64,000 nt of DNA from Bdellovibrio bacteriovorus HD100. GTDB lineage: Bacteria; Bdellovibrionota; Bdellovibrionia; Bdellovibrionales; Bdellovibrionaceae. This document shows positions 1 to 8,700 of the stretch, piece after piece. The notes below the pieces were generated by a model. The model was given only the letters and a program-made list of their open reading frames with translations, was not told the origin of the DNA and searched no databases. Within the stretch, counting starts at the first letter, position 1. Each line of letters begins with the position of its first letter. The stretch covers positions 1,178,001 to 1,242,000 of the forward strand of contig NC_005363.1 in assembly GCF_000196175.1 (NCBI RefSeq). Reading direction: 5' to 3'. A program made the translations under genes and the position numbers.

Positions 1-183
1 TCTGAATTGCAAAAGAATCCGATTCTGCAGTCTGGTCTTGAAAAACGCTTCGTTCGTTCTGTGTGGGCTTTGCGTGATGCCGAGCTGGTCCCGCAAAGTG
101 GCAATGGCGGCCGTATGCCGGCAAGCGCTGCTGAACAGGAAAGCTGGATTGACGACTTCAAAGAACGTTACGAGGTTCCATGA
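1..183 (+). CDS. C-terminal end of an unknown protein (partial)
   Basis: The reading frame is open from the first base and ends at TGA 181-183, giving the last 60 residues of a protein that begins outside the window. The visible part is soluble and charged, ends in DDFKERYEVP, and shows no motif I recognise. Its stop overlaps the ATG of the rhomboid gene in an ATGA arrangement, so the two are very probably co-transcribed and translationally coupled. No function can be given from this fragment. Confidence 0.75.
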   Translation, partial: SELQKNPILQSGLEKRFVRSVWALRDAELVPQSGNGGRMPASAAEQESWIDDFKERYEVP

Positions 184-1118
184 TCATCCCTTGCCCGGAA
201 GACTTTAAAGACTATTCCAAGTACCCGCTGACGATCACGCTGGCGGTGCTGAATGTCTTTATTTTTATTCTGATCTTCAGCGGGGTGAACTCGGGTCTGA
301 CTTCCTCACCGGTGTTGCAAAAAGACGGGCTGGTTCTGACGGGCAGGTTGTACTACCAGTATCTGCAAAACATCCCGGCCGAGATTCTTTATGAAAAGCC
401 CCAGTGGGTGCATCAGATGAGTTCGGGCAATACCGAACAGATGGGGATTCTGGGGGCCTTTGCACTGAGAGACAGTCGCTTTCTGGAACAGGCTGAAGCC
501 GGCGTCTATCGCGGTGACGAAGTGCAGATCGCTGCCTGGAAAAAGAACATCACTGAATTCCGCAAAAAGTATCAGGAACAACTGCTGTATCGCTTCGGGC
601 TGAGTTCCGGGGCGAAGGGGCCTCTTTCCTGGCTGACTTATCAGTTCTCTCATTCAAATTGGATGCATCTGCTTTCGAATCTGGGTTTCCTGGTATTGCT
701 GGGGGCGGCAGTCGAAGTGATGGCTGGAAGCTGGGTGCTTTTGTTTGTCTATATGGTGGGGGGCATGGCCGGGGGCCTGGGCTTCCTGTTGTCTGATACT
801 CACGGAACTGTGCCGATGGTGGGGGCGAGTGCCTCGATCAGTGCGCTTTTGGCATTTTATTGTGTAGCCGAAACTCGAATGCGAGTGAAGTTTCTATATT
901 TTGCATCGCCGATGCCAGGGCATTATGGCGCGATTTATTTGCCGACCCTGCTGATCATACCTTTGTTCCTGGTCGTCGATCTGGCGAACCTGTGGGCGAT
1001 TCCTGAAGGCCTTGGCGGCGGCGTTGCTTACGCGGCCCACCTGGGTGGCAGCTTGTTTGGCACCATGCTGGGGCTGATTTACCGCGCGAAATCCACACCG
1101 ATTCTGACTCCATCCTGA
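180..1118 (+). CDS. Rhomboid family intramembrane serine protease
   Basis: Rhomboids cleave membrane proteins within or next to a transmembrane helix. This 312-residue protein has a first membrane helix at about residues 17-35 and a long, probably periplasmic insert to about residue 145. A rhomboid core follows. It contains the HSNWMHLLSN helix (H158, H162), a GASAS stretch with likely catalytic Ser217 (family form GxSx), and the partner histidine in AAHLGG at about residue 287. The large insert between helices 1 and 2 is unusual for a minimal six-helix bacterial rhomboid. The start overlaps the upstream stop (ATGA), supporting an operon. The substrate is unknown. Confidence 0.88.
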   Translation: MIIPCPEDFKDYSKYPLTITLAVLNVFIFILIFSGVNSGLTSSPVLQKDGLVLTGRLYYQYLQNIPAEILYEKPQWVHQMSSGNTEQMGILGAFALRDSRFLEQAEAGVYRGDEVQIAAWKKNITEFRKKYQEQLLYRFGLSSGAKGPLSWLTYQFSHSNWMHLLSNLGFLVLLGAAVEVMAGSWVLLFVYMVGGMAGGLGFLLSDTHGTVPMVGASASISALLAFYCVAETRMRVKFLYFASPMPGHYGAIYLPTLLIIPLFLVVDLANLWAIPEGLGGGVAYAAHLGGSLFGTMLGLIYRAKSTPILTPS

Positions 1119-1140
1119 CTCTGTAATTTCTATATACCCG

Positions 1141-1169
1141 TTGACAGAAACGTTACCGGTGAGACACAT
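1141..1169 (+). promoter_or_regulatory. Candidate promoter for the endonuclease I gene
   Basis: A consensus TTGACA box at 1141-1146 is followed after 17 bases by ACACAT at 1164-1169, a poor -10 match. It lies about 50 bp upstream of the endonuclease I ATG. The -35 is good and the -10 weak, so this is a tentative call. Confidence 0.3.
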
Positions 1170-1219
1170 TACCGTCCAGAGGCTGGAGATCACCCCCAAC
1201 GTTGAAATGGCGGACCCGA

Positions 1220-2095
1220 ATGAAGCTAAGCAAGCTCATTAAGTCAGTGATTGTTCTTACATTGTTATCTTTTGTTGGTGTCGCAAATGCGGCAAACCAA
1301 TCCCAAGCGGTCCCATACTATGGGGAAGAGTTCTATCGCGACCTTCGCGCCGGAGTTTCCGGTGAGGCTCTTCAAAACCGAATCAAATCTGTCCTGCAGA
1401 ATTATCATATCGCCGTAAAAGGCTCTTATGATCTTGTGGTGAAAAACTGCATACAAGGGCAAGGTCATTGCTACCGTCACACGGCGATCGGCTACAAAGC
1501 AGCCAGAGTGTTCCTGATGGGGAAGTACTACCTGGTGAAAGACGGCAATCAGTATGCGGTTCGTGACGTGTACTGCAACTCGGACCGAGGCCCTGAAGAC
1601 TTCCGCAGTTCTCCGCCATCTCCGGGCTCCATCCCGAACAACACCGTGATCAACGTTGAGCACACCTGGCCACAAAGCCACTTCACTCGTCGTTTCCCGG
1701 ATGATGTTCAAAAATCCGATTTGCACCACCTGTTCCCGACGGATTCTCAATTGAATGCCATTCGCGGCAACCATCCCTTCGGTGAAGTCACTAAAGACGT
1801 GATGGAGCTGAAATGCCCGGATTCCCGTTTCGGTATCGGCAGCGCCGGTTCTGACGAGGTGTTTGAGCCACCACAAAACCATAAAGGGAATGTGGCTCGT
1901 GCGTTGTTCTATTTCTCTATGCGCTATGACCTTCCGATTGATCCCCAGGAAGAAAACGTTCTTCGCAAGTGGAACCATGAAGACCCGGTAGATCAAGACG
2001 AAATGAAACGTAATGTTGAGATCTTCAAGACGCAAGGAAACCGCAACCCGTTCGTTGATCACCCAGAGTTGGCGGATAGACTTTTTGATTTCTAA
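1220..2095 (+). CDS. Secreted endonuclease I family nuclease
   Basis: Endonuclease I family enzymes (EndA/Bsn/NucM type) are periplasmic or secreted Mg-dependent nucleases that cut DNA and RNA without sequence preference. ATG 1220 is chosen over an in-frame TTG at 1202 because it leaves a clean signal peptide (MKLSKLIKSVIVLTLLSF, cleavage after ...VANA). The family core is clear: HTWPQSHF with His148, then DLHHLFPTDSQLNAIRGNHPFG with the conserved His, Asn and Gly residues. The 291-residue length is normal. In a predator such a nuclease would suit digestion of prey nucleic acid, which is inference from lifestyle. A strong hairpin terminator follows. Confidence 0.9.
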   Translation: MKLSKLIKSVIVLTLLSFVGVANAANQSQAVPYYGEEFYRDLRAGVSGEALQNRIKSVLQNYHIAVKGSYDLVVKNCIQGQGHCYRHTAIGYKAARVFLMGKYYLVKDGNQYAVRDVYCNSDRGPEDFRSSPPSPGSIPNNTVINVEHTWPQSHFTRRFPDDVQKSDLHHLFPTDSQLNAIRGNHPFGEVTKDVMELKCPDSRFGIGSAGSDEVFEPPQNHKGNVARALFYFSMRYDLPIDPQEENVLRKWNHEDPVDQDEMKRNVEIFKTQGNRNPFVDHPELADRLFDF

Positions 2096-2121
2096 AAAAC
2101 CGTGCAAATTGAGTTCATCAC

Positions 2122-2156
2122 AAAAGCCAGCGGCAACCCGCTGGCTTTTTGTTTTT
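2122..2156 (+). terminator. Rho-independent terminator after the endonuclease gene
   Basis: The inverted repeat AAAAGCCAGCGG / CCGCTGGCTTTT with a CAAC-type loop is followed by a T-rich run, beginning 27 bp after the endonuclease stop codon. Confidence 0.85.
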
Positions 2157-2305
2157 CTAAGCTTAAAAGAAGCATCTATAAACACAAAAAAGTTTTAAAA
2201 ATTTTGAGTTTTGCTTAAGGACTTGGCATAAAATGGGGGAAATTGTAGGCCCCGGGCATAATTCTTAAAAAATCTGTAATAAGTCTCTTGCAATCGTGTT
2301 TTTGT

Positions 2306-2423
2306 TATGCTGCAATCATTTTTACGGGAGGGGTGATACCAAGGAAGGTACTCGGGGAGCATGATGTTCTCACCTCTATTTTAATTAAATTAAGAAAGGC
2401 CACTGGAAACAGTGGCCTTTTTC
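2306..2423 (+). ncRNA. Candidate structured small RNA ending in an intrinsic terminator
   Basis: The region 2157-2441 has no convincing reading frame but shows three ordered signals on the plus strand. First is an extended -10 (TG-T-TATGCT, 2303-2311). Second is a segment at 2328-2376 that can fold as a three-way junction: outer stem around UGA 2334-2336 with UCA 2370-2372 plus flanking G-C pairs, arm UACC 2337-2340 with GGUA 2347-2350, and arm GAGCA 2357-2361 with UGUUC 2365-2369. Third is a strong terminator at 2395-2423 with a T run. Predicted length is about 105 nt. I do not recognise a known riboswitch class. The terminator may simply serve as a two-way stop for the opposing giant lipoprotein gene. 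Confidence 0.4.
2395..2423. terminator. Hairpin terminator between convergent units
   Basis: AAAGGCCACTG / CAGTGGCCTTT with a short loop, followed on the plus strand by a T-rich stretch (TTTTTCTTTTTT). On the minus strand it follows the end of the giant lipoprotein gene with a weaker T-rich tail, so it may work in both directions. Confidence 0.75.
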
Positions 2424-2441
2424 TTTTTTCCGATAGGTCTT

Positions 2442-5400
2442 TTAGAACCGGGCTGCGCGAACCTGGTGCAGCATGTTCAGGCTGGTGCCAGCACCCCACG
2501 GAGTTCGGCAATACAACTTGTTGGTCGTCGTCAAAGCACAGAACATGGAATTTGTGGTTCCAGAATAGTTGGTGGCGCTAAGTTTGGCGAAGCTGACTCC
2601 TCCGGAAATCACTGTCGGAGGACTCATGTAATCGCTGATCCGCCAGAAGTGCACGGCACCACTGGTAGTCAGCGCAATCATTTCTCCGTTACCCATGACG
2701 ACTTGCTGATAGCTGGCGCCGCCGTTCACCGCCACGGGCACGTTGCTGTAACCGTTACCCCAGCATTCCAGGGTGGTGCCGGTGATACCACAAGCTGCAG
2801 AGTTCCCCAGGGCCAGTTGGGTGTAGACCCGGCCGCCATTGATCAGTGTCCCGGTTGAATCCGCCGTGCTGTTGTGACCCAGTTTTCCTAATGAGCCACT
2901 GCCCCAGCAGCGCACTTGGCCGTTTTCCAGAATACCGCAGAAGCGGGCCGTGCTTAGTTGAATGTCGGTATAGCGATAGCCCGGATCCACGTTGATCGGG
3001 GTTGTGCTAATACCAGTACGCATAATCGATCCGGCCCCCCAGCAATACACTTCGTTATCCAAGCTGAGCGCGCAACCTGCGGTCGCCACACTTCGGATGA
3101 TCGGCTTGAATTTTACACTGGTGGGCACCAGAGTCGGAGTGGTGGTGGTGCCCGGAGGACAGCCGGAAGCCGAGGTAGAACCCCATCTATACAGATTCCC
3201 GGCCGTGTTGATCGCGTTGATGCAATAGTTGTCGGCAGTCGCCATCGCTTGGATGGCAAGACCGCCAGTATGCACTAGATCCACTTTGGGGTTGGTGCTG
3301 TTCGTATCACCCAGCAGCGAGTTGGTGTTGACCCCAGTGCAGTAAGACGAATCAGACAATCCCAGGCAGATGACGCCCTTGTCGGACATGACCTTGGCGC
3401 TGCTGAAGTCCACGGACGGGTGAGCTCTTTTCAGCGGATGAATGGTATTGGAGCAATACGCACCGCCGTCGTTGCGAATGGCACAGACGGTGCCATAGGC
3501 CGTCGCCATGTCCTGATAGGAAGAGTATACATCCACGGCCTCCAGCATCGGAGTCGCCGTTTTCGGAACGTCCCCGTAGTTGGTGCCATCGCCAAAGCAG
3601 TAAGGCATATCATCGTCGGCAATACCGCAGATGGAACCGTCGTTGGTCTGAATGGTTTTCCAGACGATATTGGTGTTCAGCAATGTCGGCGTTGAGTAGG
3701 TGATGCCGTCCTGAATACTGGTGTAACCACCCCGGACCTGGGCGCCCCAGCATTTCAGAGCATTGGTTTCGGTGATGGCACAGACATGGGTGTTGGAACC
3801 GCTGATTTGCAGATATTTCGTCGCACCATCCACAACGGTCGGTGTTGGATTGTTAACGCTGGTGCCATTCCCCAGTTGGTAAAAGTCATTTCGGCCCCAG
3901 CACTTGATCTGCTGGTCGTCACGGGTGATACCACAAACATAAGTGTAAGAGGTGACATCGCGATACTTCACGCCGGAATCAACCTGGGTCAGGACATTGT
4001 AGGTGGCGGTGGCGTTGTTGGCGATTTGTTTGTACGTGTTGTTTCCGTAGCAATATAAATCATCCGCCAGAGAAATCGCGCAGATGGTGGACGACTGGGC
4101 CGCAACGACTTTTTTGAACTTGGTTACGCCATCATCAATATAATACGGCGTGATCGGGGAGCCGGACACATCCCAGCAGCGAACACGGTCATCAGAGGTG
4201 ATACCGCAGGCCGTGTAGTATTTCAAATCAATGGACTTATAAGTCACGCCAGAGTCAACACCGGTTCCACTGAGTCCGCCCACACCACCACAGTAAACCT
4301 GGTTGGTGTCGGTCAGGGCGCAGAAATTCATGCGGGTTCCAGTGACCTGTTTAAAGTTAAGGGCCGGTTGGGTGATGGTAACTCCGGCGGTGGTGGCCGT
4401 CGCCACCCCCCAGACGCGCAGTTTTCCGTCATCGGCCACGGCCAAGAAGGAAGGTTGGGTATAGTCGGAGCCGTGGGCGATGCTCAGGATTTTTTTGTAA
4501 CTGCTGGTGGTGTTCTTGATGATAAATCTTTGACGTGCATTTGCACCGGCAATGTAGTCAGGTTGATTTGTATGAGTGATATAGACATCCAAATCCTTGT
4601 CATTGGTGTCCATCGCGTTAGTTAAAGTGTCAAAAGTGATTTGCGCTGACAATTGACCTGCCGGCACCTCGATGTATCCCAAAGCAAGATTGTGATCCAC
4701 CATATAGATCGCATCGCCGCTCAGATTGTAATACACCCGGACAGGTACCGTAGAAACTGTATCCAGGGTCACGCCGACAGTGACGGCAGTTTGACCTTCG
4801 GTGAATTTTTTGCTGGCAGCGCTGAGGCTGGCATACTTCAGTGACGCCTTCTTCCAGGTGCGGGTTGTGGCCGCGGAGTAGTCCTGCCACAGGCCATTAA
4901 GTCCATTCAGTCCCACCACACAAAGCACCATGTTGTCGCCATCGACGTTGGAATTTTGATTTACGAAAATACCAGTGGCCGAACTGATTTCGGCACTGTA
5001 GCCGGATGCGTTCGAGCACGCCGCATCCTTGCCAAATTTGTATTTGTAGGCCGTGACACCAATACCACCGACTGTCAGGGCAAGATTGGCCTCGGGGGAT
5101 TTTCCAGTGGGAGCTCCAAACACCGTCGCCAGAGGAGGCTGCGTGGAAAGTGTGGTGGTAAAGGCAAAGGAGTCTTGGACGACGGAGTTGAACGTCAGAT
5201 TCCCGGCGATGTTGACAGTGTCGTCATTGTTTCCAGTCACAGTTTGCACGGATTGCCACTGCCCATTGGTGCAGGACACGCTGGTCGCATTGGGTGCTGT
5301 GATGTTGATGACCGAACCATTCGGAGAGCAGGTTCCGGTCATGGTGAAAGTCGGGCCGACATAGCCGTTGGCCACCGGGAATGAAGGGGTGACAAAGCGT

Positions 5401-7229
5401 TGAATGGTGTAGGATTTCGAAGCAGAGGCTTCTGCCGTGCCTGCGAGCATCAGTTCTGCCGTAATATTAAGAGTGGTGTTGTTGGGAACGGTGCCCAGCG
5501 CAAAAGACTTGCTCCACAGGTTTTGTGCTGAACACGTGGTTTCGCCTGTATAGCTTCCTGAAATTCTGATGGTGGCCCCTGCATCAGAGCAGGCCCCCGT
5601 CAGATCCACGGAATTGCTGATATCAGCCACGGTCGCCGGGGTGACAATGGTGATTGCCGGGGCAACATACTGAATGTTGGCGGAAGTACATTCTGATTCA
5701 TTCCCGAAGGCATCGCGGAATCTCGCACCCAATGACAGTGTCGGACCGTTGCCGGTGGCCGTGAAGGTTTGGGTGGGAGCAATCGTTTTCCAGGTGCCGA
5801 CGGTGGCACAGGTGGAGTCTTCAGTCAGATTGTATTCCCGCATGTAGGCAGGGACATTGAAAGACACCTGCAGGTTTTTCGAACTGGTTTTAGTCGCCCC
5901 GTTGTTGATCCGGATTTCTTGGCGGATGGAATTCTTGGGCATCCAGTACATCGCAAAACCATTGCCGGTGTTTGCGGCATCGGAAGTGAAGTTGAAAGTG
6001 AAGGGGCCGGCCTGGGTGGAAGCCATCGCTTCCAAGCCTGCGGTGACAATGCTTCCAGACGCAGAGTAAAGTGTCTGTCCGTTCTGGCGAACCGTCACAA
6101 TATCTTTGTCAGCCTCTGTGTTCACCGCAGCGGCCAGAAGGATGTCCATCGGCTGTGTTGTATTCACGGTAAAGGTGCAGTTTTCGTTGTTGGCGTAACC
6201 CGGATTCTGCCCAAGCAAAGTGCTGCCCACGACGCCGAAAATCGCAGTTGATGACCCCGCGGTACAGATGTTTAGAATTGTGGAAGTATCAATGATAGGG
6301 ATAGAGTCTGTGAAGCACTGGCTGATGATTCCGCCCGCAGTGCGGAATCTGGCTGACACGTTGTAGGCCCCCGGGGCCGCAGAAGCCAGATTCCAGTTGT
6401 GCGTTGCTGGGGTGCGGGCCTGCCAGTTGTCGGCTCCGGTGCAAGAGTCATTGTTAAAAAGGGTGTATTCTGCAAAGACCTGGGGAATATAGAAGCGCAA
6501 AGTCACAGCCTGAGCCACTGCCAGTTTCATCTGCATCGGATTGATCAGAATCCCCATGGCACCGGAATAGACTTCAATTTTTTTGACGGCTGAAAGATTT
6601 CCGGCAGCGTCTTTGGCCTGCAGGAACAGATAGCTTTTGCCGTCAGGGAAAGTCATGTTGCTTTTAAGGCTGGTGTAAGGTTCAGCAGCGAATGTGAAAA
6701 GATCCGTCGTGGATATAAAAGAACGGAAGGTGCATTTGTCATTCAGACTTTGGCAGTCCCAACTGACGAAGCCTTTATCATTTAGAATAATGTCCGGCAT
6801 GCTTAAAAGCTGCGGCGGGTTTGTGTCCTTGTTTAGAGTCACTTTCACGGACTTGACTGCTTTGGTTTCATCAGCAAGTTCAGCTTGTTCCACGATCAAA
6901 TCAACTTCACCTTCACCCAGGGAAGCCGTGTCCAGTTGATATGTCCAATGGCCAGTGGTTGGGCACGGGAATTCTTCATTGTCAGCAGCACCCAGCAGTA
7001 ATGTCAGAGAGCCTTCGGCCACATCGCACTGACCTTCAAGAGTCAGTGCGGAAGTGTTCAGCTCCACATAGTTGGTATCAGGGGAAGTGAGCAGTTTGAA
7101 GTCTTCTTTGGTCAACGCCTGAATCACGGAATCCAAGGTACAACCTGCTAGCAAACTTGTAAGCAGGACAAGGAAAATCCTTGAGATCGATTTTATTCGA
7201 CTTGGTGGTAACGTGCCGTAAAAGATCAT
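2442..7229 (-). CDS. Giant lipoprotein with CUB-like, Calx-beta-like and RCC1-like regions
   Basis: A 1595-residue probable surface or periplasmic lipoprotein. A signal peptide ends in the lipobox LLAGC (Cys30). Next come Ig-like or Cys-paired segments (about 40-310), a CUB-like segment (about 320-425), more beta-sandwich-like repeats, a Calx-beta-like segment (about 795-905: ...FTEGQTAVTVGVTLD... IEVPAGQ), and at about 910-1590 many repeats of the RCC1 type. The last have a recurring CGITxDxxVxCWG pattern, each with a Cys pair, predicting a disulfide-stabilised beta-propeller. The function is unknown; the architecture suggests adhesion or ligand binding outside the cell. It stands alone, with a terminator just after the stop. 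The start SD is weak, but ATG 7229 gives a proper signal sequence. Confidence 0.85.
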   Translation of the reverse strand: MIFYGTLPPSRIKSISRIFLVLLTSLLAGCTLDSVIQALTKEDFKLLTSPDTNYVELNTSALTLEGQCDVAEGSLTLLLGAADNEEFPCPTTGHWTYQLDTASLGEGEVDLIVEQAELADETKAVKSVKVTLNKDTNPPQLLSMPDIILNDKGFVSWDCQSLNDKCTFRSFISTTDLFTFAAEPYTSLKSNMTFPDGKSYLFLQAKDAAGNLSAVKKIEVYSGAMGILINPMQMKLAVAQAVTLRFYIPQVFAEYTLFNNDSCTGADNWQARTPATHNWNLASAAPGAYNVSARFRTAGGIISQCFTDSIPIIDTSTILNICTAGSSTAIFGVVGSTLLGQNPGYANNENCTFTVNTTQPMDILLAAAVNTEADKDIVTVRQNGQTLYSASGSIVTAGLEAMASTQAGPFTFNFTSDAANTGNGFAMYWMPKNSIRQEIRINNGATKTSSKNLQVSFNVPAYMREYNLTEDSTCATVGTWKTIAPTQTFTATGNGPTLSLGARFRDAFGNESECTSANIQYVAPAITIVTPATVADISNSVDLTGACSDAGATIRISGSYTGETTCSAQNLWSKSFALGTVPNNTTLNITAELMLAGTAEASASKSYTIQRFVTPSFPVANGYVGPTFTMTGTCSPNGSVINITAPNATSVSCTNGQWQSVQTVTGNNDDTVNIAGNLTFNSVVQDSFAFTTTLSTQPPLATVFGAPTGKSPEANLALTVGGIGVTAYKYKFGKDAACSNASGYSAEISSATGIFVNQNSNVDGDNMVLCVVGLNGLNGLWQDYSAATTRTWKKASLKYASLSAASKKFTEGQTAVTVGVTLDTVSTVPVRVYYNLSGDAIYMVDHNLALGYIEVPAGQLSAQITFDTLTNAMDTNDKDLDVYITHTNQPDYIAGANARQRFIIKNTTSSYKKILSIAHGSDYTQPSFLAVADDGKLRVWGVATATTAGVTITQPALNFKQVTGTRMNFCALTDTNQVYCGGVGGLSGTGVDSGVTYKSIDLKYYTACGITSDDRVRCWDVSGSPITPYYIDDGVTKFKKVVAAQSSTICAISLADDLYCYGNNTYKQIANNATATYNVLTQVDSGVKYRDVTSYTYVCGITRDDQQIKCWGRNDFYQLGNGTSVNNPTPTVVDGATKYLQISGSNTHVCAITETNALKCWGAQVRGGYTSIQDGITYSTPTLLNTNIVWKTIQTNDGSICGIADDDMPYCFGDGTNYGDVPKTATPMLEAVDVYSSYQDMATAYGTVCAIRNDGGAYCSNTIHPLKRAHPSVDFSSAKVMSDKGVICLGLSDSSYCTGVNTNSLLGDTNSTNPKVDLVHTGGLAIQAMATADNYCINAINTAGNLYRWGSTSASGCPPGTTTTPTLVPTSVKFKPIIRSVATAGCALSLDNEVYCWGAGSIMRTGISTTPINVDPGYRYTDIQLSTARFCGILENGQVRCWGSGSLGKLGHNSTADSTGTLINGGRVYTQLALGNSAACGITGTTLECWGNGYSNVPVAVNGGASYQQVVMGNGEMIALTTSGAVHFWRISDYMSPPTVISGGVSFAKLSATNYSGTTNSMFCALTTTNKLYCRTPWGAGTSLNMLHQVRAARF

Positions 7230-7439
7230 GATTTCTTATCGGTATCCATAGCTCTTTTGTGAGCTTTCTTTCTTAAGAAGTGTTCGGCTTTTTTCGCCGA
7301 GAATTCATGTTAAGCCAATTGCAGCTGACTGCACCCGGGGTGGGGAGAGTGTTTTAAATTGAAACATTGTTGTGCCGCTTTGGGATCTGTAAATAAAAAT
7401 TGATTTAAGGCTTATCGAGGCTGCGCCGAAATTCTTTTC

Positions 7440-8060
7440 ATGAAAAAGATTTTGGGTATTTTTGCTGTTCTCTTCGCTGTTGGTTGCTCAAAACTTGGTG
7501 AAGATCCCAGCTTGTCGGAAGAGTCGCTGGAAGGTGGTCAATGGATCGCGTTTTGTTTTGGCGGCAATTCCGGCTGGGAAACTCGTAAAGCCCGCTATGA
7601 TGGCACGAACTATGTGGAAAGTGTTGAAGTGTCAGCTGATAGCTACTGCAATCAACCTGCCTATAGCATTGAAGAACAGGGGACATATCTTGTTGGAGAT
7701 AAGTTGAGTGGAGGCTTGATGCGAAAACTGGATCGAACGTTGACCAGCATTAAGATCACACCCTTGTCGGGTTTGGGTGTAAGCAATCTGAATAGCGGCT
7801 CCGTGTGTGGCTTCACTGACTGGACGATCAATGTGGCTCGTGAGGTCACCGGGCTGTATTGCAATGGGTCCGTTCCCCCTGCGAATACGACTTACTATGA
7901 CCTTTATTTAATTTTCCCGCTTTCGATTGATGATCCGGAAGATCCCATTGCCAAAGGAGATTTGAACTTTGGTTTCCGCTGGGGTGGAAATGACGGAAGC
8001 ACGGAAGAGACCAGACCGGACTCAGTGACGGCGCCGAATTTTAAAAGGCATCCGCTTTAA
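7440..8060 (+). CDS. Hypothetical lipoprotein
   Basis: A 206-residue protein with a short signal peptide and lipobox FAVGC (Cys16), so it is probably exported and lipidated. Six further cysteines lie in the mature part, compatible with disulfides. I do not recognise the family. It is divergent from the giant lipoprotein gene, with a 210-bp shared upstream region. Its 3' end overlaps the 3' end of the opposing secreted-protein gene by 20 bp. No function is assigned. Confidence 0.75.
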   Translation: MKKILGIFAVLFAVGCSKLGEDPSLSEESLEGGQWIAFCFGGNSGWETRKARYDGTNYVESVEVSADSYCNQPAYSIEEQGTYLVGDKLSGGLMRKLDRTLTSIKITPLSGLGVSNLNSGSVCGFTDWTINVAREVTGLYCNGSVPPANTTYYDLYLIFPLSIDDPEDPIAKGDLNFGFRWGGNDGSTEETRPDSVTAPNFKRHPL

Positions 8061-8496
8061 ATTGCGGATCGTAACTTTTCAACAGCGGCGTGTCGGCGTG
8101 GGGAAGACGGCCGTTGTTCATCCATTTCAAGATATCCTGCACCAACAGTACATCCATCACATAGGCCTTTGTGTTCACCAGTGTTCCGCCCAGGCCTTTG
8201 CGCCCCCAGGGTGGGAAAAAGACCGGATAACATTTCAGTTCGTTGGAAACAACTTCGGTAAATTCTGCGACGGTGATGTCCGGGGTGTTGGCTGCTGCGG
8301 CAATCAAAACCACTTGATCTTCATTCAGGGCATCGCAGTACAGGCGTTTGCCTTTCGCCGCACGTTCTTCATTGGTCACGCGCAAGGATCTTTCAGACTG
8401 TTCAATGAAATCCAGGATGAATCGTTCAGAGGTAACTTCGGCTTTGGCCTGAACAGCCAAAGAAAGGGCAAAAACAAAAAGAAGAAGCGTCTTCAT
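8041..8496 (-). CDS. Hypothetical secreted protein
   Basis: A 151-residue protein with a clear signal peptide (MKTLLLFVFALSLAVQAKA, cleavage before EVTSE). The mature protein has two cysteines (in RLYCDAL and LKCYPV) that could form one disulfide. It also has a WGRKGLGGTLVN segment near the middle. I do not recognise the family. It is transcribed toward the upstream lipoprotein gene, with 20 bp of tail-to-tail overlap. A location in the periplasm or outside is inferred from the signal peptide only. Confidence 0.72.
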   Translation of the reverse strand: MKTLLLFVFALSLAVQAKAEVTSERFILDFIEQSERSLRVTNEERAAKGKRLYCDALNEDQVVLIAAAANTPDITVAEFTEVVSNELKCYPVFFPPWGRKGLGGTLVNTKAYVMDVLLVQDILKWMNNGRLPHADTPLLKSYDPQFKADAF

Positions 8497-8642
8497 AAAG
8501 GTCCTTCGGGTTGCTAGGGGATGTATTCAACGGCCCTGCAGTTGCACAGGCTGGGCCAGCTCAGCTCGTAAATAAGGGGGGATCGCTGGTGCCAGAGTGA
8601 AGTCTTTGCCCGGAGTGTTCACGGACTGGTCAGGTTTAAAAA

Positions 8643-8674
8643 AAAGAGCCCCCGGTTTCGGCCGGGGGCTCTTT
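8643..8674 (-). terminator. Terminator of putA
   Basis: A perfect GC-rich stem (AAAGAGCCCCCGG / CCGGGGGCTCTTT) lies 27 bp after the putA stop and is followed on the minus strand by a run of T. It is among the strongest terminators in the window. Confidence 0.9.
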
Positions 8675-8700
8675 GAGATGATACTTTTTTTTGAGGAGGA

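Noticed and set aside
1265-2185. 306-codon open frame opposite the endonuclease I gene
   Set aside because: Antisense shadow; the plus strand carries conserved endonuclease I motifs and a signal peptide.
7227-7245. Flagellar sigma-28-type promoter (CCGATAA boxes) before the giant lipoprotein, the subtilase (38415) and the proline-tailed protein (25110)
   Set aside because: The -10-like boxes exist, but none has a TAAA -35 at the right distance.
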